Origin: Ascaris suum
Taxonomy: Eukaryota > Nematoda > Chromadorea > Rhabditida > Ascarididae
Assembly (NCBI GenBank): GCA_013433145.1
Contig: CM024170.1
Location: forward strand, 600,214 to 664,213
Reading direction: 5' to 3'
Length of the DNA: 64,000 bases
Below, one piece after another: positions 1 through 13,100 of the stretch. The notes under the pieces were generated by a model. That model did no database searches, had not been told where the DNA came from, and was given only the letters and a program-made list of their open reading frames with translations. The translations under genes were made by a program, and so were the position numbers. Position 1 is the stretch's first letter; the number at the start of each line of letters is the position of its first letter.

Positions 1-1847
1 TGTTCGAAGCGCACTCTTTTTGACCTTTTTAGTCCTAACAGCACTATAAGTTATGTCTGGTTTAGGTACGAAATGACTTCTATGTCAGTCACAAATAACA
101 TAGCTGTCAGTCATCAATAAAAATATTATTGATAATGGAATTATATATAAGTTATACATGATTTATTTCACACCATTCATGTATGAGCTACTAAGGAACT
201 AAAAGTCGATTTACATTGATGTTAAAAATTTTCATCCGCGACATCTAAGCAGAAAATGGAGCGTGCGCGCATCGTATTCATGCGTATATTACGACAAATG
301 ATCGACCCTTATTAAGGAGAAGCAAGTCGGATGTCCCTTAGATAAAGCTAAGACCCTAAGGTGAGCTCAAGTCCCACTCAGTCGAAGAAGTCTCCTGCAG
401 AGGCCGTGACATGGCAAAGAGTAAAACATTTCTTTCGGAGTCATACTTGGGCAGCACTTCTAGAGACGCCAACAGAGATTAGGAAATGAGGAAGAAAAAA
501 GGGAAGAATGAAAAGAACGACCTGCACATAGGAAGCTAGCCAAGAATAACAAAGTGGGTACAGCAGTATTACAAATTGTGCAACTCCAGCTCTACTATTT
601 TGAAAAAAATTCGCGCAAGGCTCTCGACATATTAACGTCAAGCACCGAGCACTAAGAATTCCAAAAGCGTTCCAATGTATTTCCTTGTTTTTTCCATTGC
701 TATTTTGATAACTTTATTGCCACATGTGAAATGGTATTTTACAATATTTCTTCGTAGTATGCCAGCTCATTTCCATTTTTTGTGTAAACCTTTTTTCTCA
801 TATTGTGCCAAACCTCCATACATCTTCAACATTTTTCTTCATGGAAGTGAAAATTTTTCTCCTTCACTTCCACCGACGTTTCATAGATCCCTTCCAGAAA
901 ATCTTGAAAGCTATTGGGTGTGATCAGTTCTGGAAACGTACTCGATTATCGTTTGGTTCTAGAAAGTTTTAGTGTGCAAGGAAAGCTGACAGATACCCAA
1001 CAAACATACACAAAAAGTTTGCCATGAGAAATGAGCGTGGGAGAATTTGATAACCCGATTCCTTCGACTTCTGGAACATCTTACATGAATTGTGTGGGGA
1101 AGTCAGAGCCACGTGCGGAATCACGATTGAATACAACGAGCGCGCACCAATAATAAAAGCAATCCGAAAGACCTTAAATTTACCAAATAGAGACGTTGCA
1201 ATAAGTTGGAATTTCATCGCAGAGTACGAGGTAAAGTAAAAAATAAATGAAAAGATCGACTGCCAAACCCGTCAAGATACTTCAGTCTTGATCTACTATG
1301 AGATCGATTGAAACGAATTTTTTTGAATGTTGGGTCAGTCGATTGACGACTCTATAGATGAAGTAATAAAAACCGTATTTTGCAGCATATGACGTTATTC
1401 TGGTGCGCTCATATCATTTGATTGGCATTTACAAAAATGTTTGTGTGCTGATTAGCCTTGCTTGTCAATGCAAATGGCAGTTTTTTTTTAAGTTGACAAT
1501 GGGACCGATTTTCTCCGAATAAGTGGATACGTATTAAGCGATTTCAAAGGAGCCTATTCTTTAACAGCTAAGAGGCACTATGCTAACCACCCGGTGCATC
1601 TCAACTTCATTCACAGCTGTCTACCAAGCAGGTTGAAGCAGGTAGCAAAGGTTCGTCGCTCTCCAGATCTTTATTTCCGTCGCTGTTTTCAGTTTCATGA
1701 TTTGCTCCGTTCCCTTTAACTGAAATACTGATGCAGCGCTTTGAAACAAGCCCATACGGTAAGCAGTTGGTATTTGCCACTATAGTTAGGGTCTAGGGAA
1801 ATGAATCATTGCTGATTCCCTCTAGATCTTTCTTCATAACACTGTGT
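1..1847. other. gene-free AT-rich sequence
   Basis: I see no exon, RNA gene or recognisable transposon in this stretch. The open frames here are short, with no family signature and no paired splice signals. The right boundary is the tail of the RTE retrotransposon. Confidence 0.6.
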
Positions 1848-4050
1848 TATTTTTATTTACTTATTTATTTATTTATTTCAATCAATAAAGCATTCATTGC
1901 GGATAAATGTCTCCTCATATCGCTTCCACTTATCCTTCAATGCTCCTCTGATCCAGTTGGTTCCTGCGGTCTTTTTTAGAGAGTCACTCTACCTCATTGC
2001 AGCTCGGCCTCCACTTCTTTTGCCAATCCGTGGTGTCCATTCTGTTATTCTTTTTACCTAATCTTTATTTTTCCATGCGGATATTTTCGCCGCCCATCCA
2101 AATCTCCTCATTCCGTCCTCGGTAACCCAATCTTTTACCTTTGCTATACCCCTCAGCCATTCATTGGCTTTCCTCTGCACCAGTTTGATTTCATGATCCC
2201 TTCCATTCTTCTCTCTGCCATTGCCAGTAGCTTGCGCATTTCTTAGTCGTTATCCATGTCTCATAACCGTAGAGAACTGTTAGGATCACGCTTTTTTCAA
2301 AGATGTTCCGTTTGAGACTCATCAGTATTTTTTTTTTTCACGGTGGGATTCTCTGTTCTTTAAAAAATGCTTTCCAGCTTTGTTTGATCCTGCGTCGTAT
2401 ATCAGCTTCCGTCCCTTCGCTTATTTCTATACATCTGCCGAAGTAGTTAGATTCATTCACGCTTCCAATCTTCTCGCCTTTTACGACAATCGTTGAATTC
2501 AGCTCTCGATTGCTCATCAGCTTCGTTTTGGAGGTGTTTAATCGTAAACCAACTGCCGCACTTCTGACCTCGAGTTCTCTTAGCACTTTCTTTATTTCGT
2601 TGGAGTTGTTAGATGTCAGGACTACGTCATCTGCGAACCTCAAGTGCGGAAGTCTTTTCCCATCCACATTCAAGCCCTTGTTTTGCCAATCTGGATGGTC
2701 GGACACGTGCTGTAAAGCTGCATTGAACAGCAGCGGGGATATGCAGTCTCCCTGCCGTACTCCTCTCTTTACCTGTATTGATATTTGCCTTTCATGTACG
2801 AAAATTGTAGTTATCGATTTATTATCGATTTACGTTGGATTTCTTGAAGGATGGATATTGTTGAAGGGTGTACCGAGGAGTTTTCCGAAGATTTCCACAG
2901 GGAGGAATTTCCATAGGATTTTCCAAAGATTTTCACAGGAAAAATCGATTTACGTTGGATTTTCCAAATTTGCACAAGGGAGGAATGTTCAACAAAATCG
3001 AAAGCTTTTTCGTAGTTTACGAACAGCAACTAATGGGGCAGGTTGTACCTCAGGTTTTCTCGATGAGCATGGTAAGCACGTGGATTTGGTCGGCTATTAA
3101 CTTGTCCTGCTAAAGCGTGTCTGCTCGACGTCTTGCTTCTGTTCAGTTTGTTGCTGCATTCTTTTGTATAAAACTTTCGAGAAAAACACTTTGGGATTGT
3201 TGGTAGGAGTGATGTGGGGCGATAGTTTCTGATATTGTCTGGATATTGCCTTTCTTTGGCAACAGAATTGTTTCTGAGAAGGTGAAGGCTTCAGGGGTTT
3301 GTTGATATTCGATCGTTTTGTTGAAAAGGCTTTTCAGCGGTGTTATTAATAGTTCGTTTCCGAGTTCCAACATTTCTCCAGTTAATCCATCGATACCTGG
3401 CGCCTTCCCGTTTTTGATGCTTTGGATCGCGTTTCTTATTTCTGAGTCGATGACTTGTAAGAACGGCTCATCGCTTTTTCGCGTAAAGAAAGTCCGGTCA
3501 TCCCTCCTCTGTACAGTTTAGTATAAAACTCCTGAACGATTTGGTCGATTTTTCGTGTTTCTGTCGCGAGTGAACCGCCAGTTTTCCTCAGCTCAATTAC
3601 TCTTGTCTTGTTCTCACCTAGCGAGCTTTTTGCCGTCTTCAATTTCTCGGCAGCTGCGGCTTCTTCATTATATTCAGATATTTGTGATAACGGTTTTCGC
3701 TTATTTTCTTTTCGATTAGCTTGTTAAGTTCGCAGAATTCTAGATTAGTCCGAAAATTAGTATCTCGTTTCAACTTTCTTCTTTTTTTTTGTCAAGCAGT
3801 TCTTTTATTTCTTCCGTAAGAGGCGATGTTTTCTGCCTTGTTGTCGTAGCGATTTGTGCCGCTTGGCTGTTTTTTGCAATAATATTTGCATAGGCCGGTT
3901 CACAGCTAACACTTTGTTAATTCTCGTCAAAAGTAACGCTCTTCAGCGGCCGATAAAGTCTCGCCTAGCCCACAATAAGTCGTCGATCAGTTGATTCGAG
4001 CCGATAGATAGTTCAATTTTCCAGTTTTTTACTCTCCCGAAGCGGTCGCA
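1848..4050 (-). mobile_element. degenerate 5'-truncated RTE-type LINE
   Basis: This is the C-terminal half of a non-LTR retrotransposon polyprotein of the nematode RTE group, read on the minus strand. In order from 4.0 kb downward it shows a pre-RT segment (SPLTEEIKELLDKK), a fingers region around 3.64-3.24 kb ending in LLPKKGN, the palm motif VNYEKAFD near 3.0 kb, VKRGVRQGDCISPLLFNAAL near 2.75 kb, the catalytic LRFADDVVL near 2.65 kb, LYGYETW near 2.26 kb and a C-terminal domain ending FID-stop at 1878. The tail is a short (AAAT)n run with almost no 3' UTR, which is typical of RTE. The endonuclease domain is absent. Several frame changes and in-frame stops make it non-functional. It is interrupted by an imperfect 120-bp-period direct repeat at 2824-2963. 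Family assignment rests on motif recognition. The 5' edge is approximate, and target-site duplications were not found. Confidence 0.85.
2811..2990 (-). repeat. 120-bp-period direct repeat inside the RTE element
   Basis: The 18-base core ATCGATTTACGTTGGATT occurs at 2824 and again at 2944, with related TTTCC-A-GATTT blocks between. It replaces the expected palm segment between EKAFDFVEHSS and the VKRGVRQGD motif. It therefore looks like a local duplication or insertion that happened after the element landed. Confidence 0.6.
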
Positions 4051-7000
4051 AAATAAAGTCTTGCAGAATTGTTATGCGGAGGTTCGAATACCGCTGCGAA
4101 CAGGCCGACGAGAAAACAAAGACGTCTTGGTGGATCATATTGAATTATACCAAATGAAGTATCAGCTGGGTAGCAAGTGCGAGCCATGGCTGGAGAATGA
4201 TAGGCTTAAACTATTTTCTTATTCATAAAATTCACTGTAAGAATATGTGCTAAATTACTATGAAATCTTATCTTCTCGTAACATTTTCGTTCATTGGATT
4301 GTGACGTTGTGCAAGGGAAAAATTTTATTTTGTAGAATTGGAGGAAACCAATAGATAATGTGTTCCTCATGTTTTCAATCCGCAGAAACCAGCTACATTC
4401 AGTTTGTACGAATGACGATGGAATAATCGCACGCCTTCTTTATGTTTTGTAGTCTTTCTGAGATTGCTCGGACGTGCCTTATCGATGCCTCCTCTTTCCA
4501 TTCGTTCAGTTATGGCTTCCGCATGTTGCTCATCGCTAGGCCCGGTATGTCGTCACAACGTTCCACCTTTTCATTTCTGACTAGGGAATAAAACTTTTAT
4601 TAAATATGATGGCATGAAGCGCGACGGAAAATATACGAACACAAGTACATCGAACAGTTTTACACATATAATATAAGACGCGGCGTAGGTGTAAAAAGAG
4701 ATCGGATGAGCGATTTTGTGCCTAGAAGATTAGGTGAAGGTAATTCTTCGATCAGAAGAATGAAAGATTTGAATTCGTGCTAGCGCAGATTGCCAAATAT
4801 CTGTGAAAAGTTTGCGGAGATCTGAAATCCCATCTTTCGTTGCAGAAAACGAACTGCATCTGCATCCTCCTACCGCTCTGTTTATTTCACTGCAAATCAG
4901 GACAAACGAAAAGATAAATTCTTTTGCTATGAGCATCCACCAACTGTCGCTGCATTTTTTTAGGTGCCATAAGTAGTTACGCTTAAATGAGCAAAACAGA
5001 TAAGAAGAAAATAATTTTCGAAAGCATTTAACTCGTGAAAGCGTTGCTTTCGTTCATCCTTCGCTAATATCATCGGCAATTAAAGCCCATTTCCATCCCA
5101 CAAACTAACTAAATATTTAGGTTGGGTCACTTTAGTTTCGAATCCCGGAAAAACAAATGAAGCATTTCTTCAATGTGGAGTTTAACTAAAGATTGAAGTC
5201 GAACGATGTGATCGTGGACTACAGACGGTTGGCATTAATGGCGAACATTCTACCAGGCAATGGAAAATCCTTGAGTTTCTGCAAAGGAGAAATATAAAGT
5301 GTTAAGTTTCTAAAGTGCCTTCTCACATTCCATTCTATTTCATGTTCTTCACGTCTGATGGTAAAGTCTGCAATCAAAAAGCCTTGTGACAATGTTCTAC
5401 TTGTACTATAAAAAGATATGTTATTGGTTATCGCTGATTCTACTGACAAGATGAAAATCGCAGAAGCCTTTAACTTAAGGATCCAGTTGCAAGTTCTGCA
5501 AAAATCGTGCTAAGTGCATCCTCGGTGATATCGTTCTACGATTCCACGTTTAAATGCACAGCTACTTGTGGGCACCACACTGTTGCTTACAAATTTCTTA
5601 TAAGCTGATATGGACGGGGGGGGGGGGGAGGGCTGAATCTTTCTTTGGGTATCAAAAACGAACAAGAACCTCTTTGCAAACACTTTGAACGATGCCCACA
5701 GGATGGTTGATTTTCGACCGATGATAATAACACGGAAACGGGCCTCCCTTCAATCGTTTACACCTGTTACTATTTCTGGCAACGGAGAGAGACTGTGTAT
5801 TTCAACTTAAGGAGGGATAAGCTACAAAATAGTGCATATTGATTATGTGAGAGGATGAAAGTTCGGTCTAGTCATTAAACAATTCCAGGTGATCGTCATT
5901 AAAACTGATCCTGGTAAGTCGACCAACTAAATCGGGGGATCCACAGAAAGCAGTATTTCTTCATGAATGCAAAGAATGCAGAAGAAGTGATGGCAGAGGT
6001 GCAAGTAGTCCGTAGAGTCTTGTTAGATCCTTCATAACTACGAATGAAAACCTGCCAACTGACTGGTACAGTTTCCGTAACTGCATAATAATCAGCACTT
6101 GCTTGAGGCATGATAAACGTCAAGTCATTGAAACGATCACTGAATAAAGCAGTACAGTCGCACCGTACCGCTGCATTATAAATACTTGTAGTTGTGCTTG
6201 AAGTAGGAGATAATAGTTCATATTTAGCCAAACTCTTTACGATCCCTAGAAAGCATACAGAGCGCAGTCTTCGAATGAAGCCCTGCACCTCTACTCTTTG
6301 CGAGGCTTCGAACAGGGCTGCATGAGCGCGGAGACATATAAAAAAGGACCAGCAGTCGCGCTGTTTGAGTTGGAATTCCGAAAGCATTGTTATGCAATGA
6401 CAGCTATTATCAGAGTTAAAATACCTGGGAAATATTGCAAGTTTTTTTTAAATTGCGTTTTCCAACGTCTCGAAGACGGCCTTCCTCGGGGCACGGACAG
6501 CCGAAGGTCTTAGTTATTTTTATGGCGTTAAAATGATGCAAGAGTTATTAAGAGTGAGCAGTATAAGTGAAATAATAAAATGAAATAAAAAGGACTGGGG
6601 TATCGGTACCAGTAAGCTTTTGAAGATTGCGTTGAAATGTGTGGGCAAGCTGACCATCTTCAAAAGCATGAAATGCTGTTTGTGGAACACAAAGTAGTTA
6701 TGTGAAAGCGTTGGCGCTATTAGCTCATATTTCTAACTATATCTACACTCTAAAAGCAGTTTTGAAACACGAATAAAATAGGTCTAGCGGCAGATAGTTT
6801 GCACAAATGCAAGAGCACCTTTCTCTGCTCGATCTCAAAACTTTTAAAATTTTGTTGTTGGCGTGCTATTCCTATTTATGGTTGCGAGGATGTCAACTTT
6901 TCTTCCTATGCTTAGTTTTGAAACATCGTGTCATTTGTTTCTTTTATTAAATTAATTCATAAGTTTTAAACTTTAACAGTTTTTTTAAATTCAATTTTCA

Positions 7001-9739
7001 TCAATTTTTCCTCTCACGATTTAGAAGAAAGCTCCTACAGAGGATATTTTCAGTGCAAAACTTCGGTAGAAAGCACGAATTGCTCAAAAAGCAAATTGAT
7101 TGAAGTTTTCGTCTCATTTACATGCAGGAAGTGCTTCCTTCTTTTGGACGAAAAACTAGAGTGGAATTTCTGCACGTTTTTTTTTTCTGAATTTCGTTCA
7201 ATTCTCCTTTAGGAATTACTCTATAAAAGTGAGGCTAATTAAGCCGATATAGCACATTTAGCCCTCGAAAAGCAGCAAATTTTAACTGCATAAGATCGTA
7301 CAGAAGAGGAAATCTGACGATGCGATAACAACTTCACATGGAAGCAGTTTAAGCGCATCTGCAAGTGAATAACGCTTGCTTCTCTAATCGACGTTTCATT
7401 TTATAGAACCGCCAAGCGATCATAAGTGCGCGTGTGGCTGTGCATTGATCAGAGAAGATGGCTGTCGTTGCGATATTTTCACGTTTCATTATTTTTGATC
7501 TGATATATTTTCTTATAAATACGCTGCTTTCAATAGACTCACTCGATATTTTTCTTTACATATCTGTCTCTATCTTTTCTACTACTGAGGGCCGTATGAG
7601 TCCAAACGTCACAGATATCAATTACTTTCATCTGCTGTTCGAAGCGCTCTGACCTGAACTGTGTATTGATTCTCTTGGTTTCTCATGGAAATCATCGTCA
7701 AACAATAAAAATTCAGCCTAGCCAGCCGAGCAAGCGGTGAAATAATAGTTTTCGCTTACATCTCTCAGACATATCGATATCCACGCTCTATATTTTCGCA
7801 GGTTGTGATGTACAATGCACATCCACGATTCAGGTGCATTATTATTGCATTTAAGTGTATACCACTATATTGTGTTTGAACTGAGTGCAGATATTTTCTG
7901 CTGTCTTTAATTTCTTCTCTGTCTGCTATAGGTAGTGTCTGTAAGTGTTGTATTGGTTGTTATGTGTGCAGTTAATTATATTTCATATGCGAATAATTGT
8001 TATCAATTGTTTTGGTTGCTGTCAATTTTACAAATGAACCATATTCCATTAAGGCCTTGTTATTGCACTATTGCATAGTGTAATAACATGTTGCAATAAC
8101 TGTATAAGGTAGAGATTATTTCGGCTGGTTAATTCCAAACCCTAAAACGAGTAAACAATTAGAGTTAAACTTCATTTTGCGAATTATAGTTATTTTTATG
8201 AATCTAAATAATCTGGCATTTTCTGCGTATGCACTAGCATGGGGGTTCTTAATGGATTATGAACTCGAAATTTAGCATTGCAACTTCATTAGCCTGAAGA
8301 TAATAGTTAACGAATCGCCTTGCACGACAGATAACATTGCGCATTTTTGTAAAATGCGCAGGTAAGATAGAAAAGAGGCCTGAAAATGTTAATGCGGAGA
8401 TGTTGCAAATATAAGGAGCGGAATTTGCAAAGCGTCATCATTTCATGTTTGCTAGTGAAATTGTTAGTGTGTTTCCTTTAGAACAGCTTTTTTTTTCTCA
8501 GCTGAAGATCATCAGTTCGCGATCACATTGTTTCGTCAATTAGGAGCACCTACCTGTTTTATTTAACCACCTACCTGTTTTAATCTATATGTGAATGATG
8601 TATTCGATAGCCTAGCCAGTACATATGAGAGCAGTTCGATGCTGATCGATTTCCCTGCAAATTTCCCTACATTGCTTAGAGATCTAAACGCTTTTCAAAG
8701 TTACTTGGAAAATAATAATATATACATTTCTCATAAAAGGTTCTATATTTTATATGTTTCAGTGTTGAATACGTAAAAATAAAGTTGTTTACACAACCTT
8801 ATAAGCGCCACGCCACTTTACAGCTTCGCCGGATCTTGTTTTTGTGTGAAGATGCGGCCTTGTTGTACTGGTTTATACAAAGAGCACCTTACGATTCTGG
8901 AATCTTCCCCTCCTAAGTTATTGATTAAGGCGGTTTCATCCAAAAAATCTTCCCTAAGTTATTAAAGCATCATCATCATCATCATGGTTAAGGTGGTTTC
9001 CAGTTCATCTTTTCAGCTAATCCTTGCTTCTTGAAAAATTTTCTCTCGGGAAATTGCTGAATCCTCAACGACGGTCCTCTACCTTTTTAAGAAATTTTCT
9101 ATCTTGGGGTCCCACTTCCCCTATAAATTTTCTGCTCTCACCGATCAGCACCTAGGAATAATAAATGAAATGGGAAGTGTAACTTTCAACTCGAAAGAAC
9201 TACAGATTGCCAGATTTCCTATTAAAATCAGTTTTGATATGCCTATTTTTCGATTAGATATGTAACTTTCAAGTTTGTTGTCCTCTTCTAAGCATTTCTA
9301 AAAACTCATCAGCGTAGTTCACATCAGCGAAGCTTAGAGTGCCGCACTGGTGTTGCTAGTGAATGGTCGTAGAAATATGTGCTATTGAATGTATTCATCA
9401 CACTCGTGTGCCATCTACCGGTTACATTTGAATTTCCAGATCTTTGCGATTTTCAGAGAAAAGATGCTTAATTCAAACTAAACGCACAAAGAAATAATAT
9501 AGGTGTTTACTGTGAGGCTGCTGTTGAAGGAAGCATTGTATAATACGTTGATGACATGGAACCTGCACAGATAGCACTGTTATCCGCATTGAGTCTTAAG
9601 GTTTCATCAACGAAATTATACTACCGTTTATCGTTTGCAATGTTACTCTTTACATAATTATTTAATATTAGTATTACCTGTTGCCCTTTACGAAATAAAT
9701 GCATCCAACGTGATTTGTTTTAATATTTAGTCTTCTTTC
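4051..9739. other. long intergenic stretch, no supported gene
   Basis: Apart from one unassigned minus-strand frame (5899-6387) and a 13-base G run at 5616-5628, I see nothing I can name. A CAT triplet run lies near 8970 and a short direct repeat of ACCTACCTGTTTTA at about 8548-8582. No transposon termini or RNA gene were recognised. Confidence 0.5.
5899..6387 (-). CDS. unassigned 162-codon open frame
   Basis: This is one of the longest uninterrupted frames in the window that is not antisense to a known coding sequence. It starts at an ATG (MLSEFQLKQRDCW) and ends YQDQF-stop. I do not recognise a family. Composition is mixed, with several Cys and Ser/Thr-rich segments, no obvious signal peptide, and one mildly hydrophobic stretch near the C terminus. 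There is no matching neighbour exon with clear splice signals. It could be a single-exon gene, an exon of an unrecognised gene, a dead transposon piece, or chance. Confidence 0.2.
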   Translation of the reverse strand: MLSEFQLKQRDCWSFFICLRAHAALFEASQRVEVQGFIRRLRSVCFLGIVKSLAKYELLSPTSSTTTSIYNAAVRCDCTALFSDRFNDLTFIMPQASADYYAVTETVPVSWQVFIRSYEGSNKTLRTTCTSAITSSAFFAFMKKYCFLWIPRFSWSTYQDQF

Positions 9740-10160
9740 ATTTGGAGGATGATAACGCGTAAACTTAGAGTACAGCGCCCGCCCACCAACACCCTAGTCG
9801 CTCACACTCACAGCGTCGCAATCGTTTCCAACCGCGTAAATTCAAGTAACGCTTCACTCCGTGAGGAGAGAGAGGAGAGACGACGCAAGGAATCGCAACC
9901 GAACCTGCTCGCCACTCTTTGCAGCGGCCAATAGATCTGCGGCATGAGCGGAGTTAGTCAACCCTATTGGGAGCACTCGCACCACACGGTGCGTGAGTGC
10001 AAATTTTTGGATAGTGGTTCCGGGGTTGCCGGGGCTGCGCAGGATTTGTGGTAGCATGTTGGAGTTGCGAAAGTGTGGCATTCAGCGTCAAACGGCGGTG
10101 CTGAACATTCGGTCTACAAGCGACAGTAACGAATTGAGTGGTAATGCTTCCTTACTCTTT
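9740..10160. promoter_or_regulatory. GC-rich, GAGA-containing block; possible promoter or 5' leader
   Basis: This stretch is clearly richer in G+C and CpG than the AT-rich flanks. It contains a purine run (GAGGAGAGAGAGGAGAGACG near 9862) and a bulged hairpin at 9973-10000. It lies 4.7 kb upstream of the integrin start codon on the same strand. The integrin first coding exon begins just after an acceptor-like site, so an upstream noncoding exon is possible. Promoter function is an inference; no TATA box or initiator is identified. Confidence 0.25.
9973..10000. other. imperfect hairpin
   Basis: GCACTC-GCACC pairs with GGTGC-(GT bulge)-GAGTGC around a 4-base ACAC loop. It sits inside the GC-rich block. 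It could be a structured 5' leader, a paired factor site, or chance. Confidence 0.45.
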
Positions 10161-13100
10161 CGTCCTCCTGCTAAAAATAACTGTTGTTGAATCCATCCTC
10201 CTACCTCCACATATCCCCCTCTGCGCTTGTCTCGTATTCCTCCATGGCCTTCCTCCTCTCTTTCCTTTTTCTATCCAAATTGTCCTCCCTTCTTGCTCGG
10301 ATATTCATTGTTCTCGCCGTCCTTCTGGGTTGCTCTCCCACTCGCAGTTATCATCGAATGATGCCGTATGACAGCGAAACGTTGTGGCATTGTTAATATC
10401 ATTCACGTATGAAGAGTCTGACTTTGTTGAATTTTTTTCTTAAATGATCATCAAAATTGCATCGGCTTCTTTTATGCATTCGCTGGCTGCTATGATGTAG
10501 TGTTTTTCTAGACTCTCACTTCTGCAACTGATTAACGCATCTCGTTTCAATCCACGTATATTCGCATAGAATTAGAATCTGCAAAAAAATATGAGAGAAT
10601 TTAAAATTTGTGATAGCATCCTTATCCTACAAGCTGTCTTTGCATAATTCATCAGAGCGGATAGAGTTTTCGCTCCCTTTCTTTCCTGTTAATTTTTAAC
10701 CGAATGTAAGATAGGTCGGAAAGAATAGTGGGGATGCCATTATGCTCCTTTCAGTTTACCTACAACTGTTGTTGCATAAAAGGCAGCTCCCTCGACCGTA
10801 CGACCATTCTTTGTCATTTTCTGTGAGGTCCAACGAACCCCCGAAAAAATAGCACATATTGTGAGGGTCTATTTAGTAGGAGTGAGACGATCAGACGAAA
10901 ACATGCTATATAATAGATGGATAGATGTGAACAGCTGCTCTTCAACTAAAACTGAACTGCCCTCAGCGTCAGCAATGAATGCTATAGGCTGAGAGTGCCG
11001 TTGCAGGAAACGCTTTCGGCCATTCCACTAGTGGGCTCAGCTTCATTCGAATACAACGTTGGCTAAGCAAAACGACTGCGCTGCAGTTGGTCTAACTGAC
11101 TGGCCACACTCAGCAAGAGGGGGTGGATTTGGCTTTACTCTCTGCTCGTCAATACACGCACCCGTTTCCTGCTCCATTGACTCATCTGTTTGCTTCTTGT
11201 GACGTCTTTGTTGTTGAGGCGAACGTATTTCTTAATTTTTAGCAAGTATTCCTTCTTAGCCATGGGCTCGGCTCTTTTGCGAATATGCCTAGGGTTTTGG
11301 TGTTTTTTCGTGTGCTCCTTCAGCCATTTTAAAGCATGCAAGAATGGCATGAGGCCTCTGTATTTGCAAAAGACCATATTGGAATGAAAAATTTCACTAA
11401 AAGTTTATTATCTCAGTTCAAGAGTGACTGGCATGTTTGTCATTTTCATTTTCAAAGCTGAAATTTTCGCTAGTCTCGATGGAAATCGGGTGTAAAATCG
11501 CAAGAACTTTTTTTTCTCTTTCCTTTCTACCTCATTGTCTTTTCCTCTCTACTCCTTCCATTTTTTTCTCGTTTTGTCGAAAAAAAAAGATCTTTACAGT
11601 ATTTGTCAGTGATGTTCATTAGATGCATTCATTCGATGTTATTGAGTTATCAGTTTCTGTTACAAAAAATGGCCACGTTCCCAGCTATATGCGAAATGTA
11701 GTGTATCATTTGAGCTCGCTAAGTTGAAATCGACTCCGGTTTCGAATCGATAAATGAATATGAGTCCTGCGAAGAGTACTCGCTGATCAGAGTTCATTTC
11801 CGATTGAAAGTTTTATATCGCGAAAAGTCTGCGCGCAAACATTTGCCGATTTCCGCACCACTCATGAGGCCTTCTTTATACCCTTGAAATCCTCCGATCT
11901 TAGAAGTGAGCTTAAGAACTGGCTGCGCGTACGCCACTGCTCGCATTGTAGATTAATTTTAAACCACTTTCCATCTATTCTTTTGCTCTCTAATTTTCCA
12001 CACCTTGTAAGGACAGAAATACGCACTGAAAAAAAAACAATTGAAAATTAATCGATTTCACCATTTCCCCAGCCGAATTTCTTGTACTTTGAAGGAATAC
12101 AAAATAAGGCAAGTATTCTGCACCGATCGATAACAATTTTTCATCGCAAAATTTCCGGCAGCAGTGCGCTGTGTGGGTGTCGAAAAAAAGTGAAACAACC
12201 TCCTCGATGTTTGCGCCGAGAATTGTCGCGTTTTCATGACATTCGTCATCATGACAACCGTTTGTTTACTTTTCGACGCCTAACACTGATGTGATTTTTT
12301 GCTTAACTTTGTCCTTTACGTTCATTTGTGGCGAATGAGTGAGATTTTCACATTTTCACCTCGGTACTTTTCCATATATGTCTAAATTATCTACTTGCAT
12401 ATTGTAAACATTTAAAATTAGCTGAATGCTTATAATGATCGTTTCAGTTAGCGGTTTAATATGAATTGCTAATCGTAACGCTATTTAATGCATTAAAAAT
12501 AAATTTTAATTCCAGCGTATAAATTATCGTCTATCGAGAATATGTCACATTCTGAAAGTATATTCGTTATTTTCGCTGTTGGTCTGTAATCTTCTTTTGT
12601 ATAAAGGCAATCATTTTCTTAGTGTCGTCCTAATCAACAGCACTCGTTTAAATAATAAATGAAACTGATTACGCGACGTAAATTGTCTGCTTTCGTCCTT
12701 CAATCCAGCAGCAACAATAAATTTGAATCATGTAAGCTATAGAAATGATGCTTTGAATATGATTTGGATTTGGATTGTCACATAACTCTGATCTCTCAAG
12801 CCTTTTTCTCGTTAAGCTAAAGAAAAGTGACTCAACATTAAATTAAGCCAAACTTTCTCAGTATTACTCTCAGTTATGTTCATTCTTCAGTGATAACCCA
12901 CTCACACTATCCTCAGAATCGATTCTTTCATTACATTGAAAGGTGAGAATATCCGATTTTTTCGATTGCCGTATAATGTCCAAAAAACTAGAACTGTCGA
13001 CGAATGCTCTAGAGCCGATATGATCGCGCGTGTCTGCTGTGGTGACACTAGTTGTTGGTGAGCATCGCACAGTGGACGTTACTCTCTAATATGCGCGTCT

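Noticed and set aside
2510..3100. 196-codon plus-strand open frame
   Set aside because: It is the antisense shadow of the RTE reverse transcriptase, whose motifs read on the minus strand.
4060..4110. tRNA-like GGTTCGAATACC
   Set aside because: There is no matching A box or acceptor stem, and the T-stem pairing is poor.
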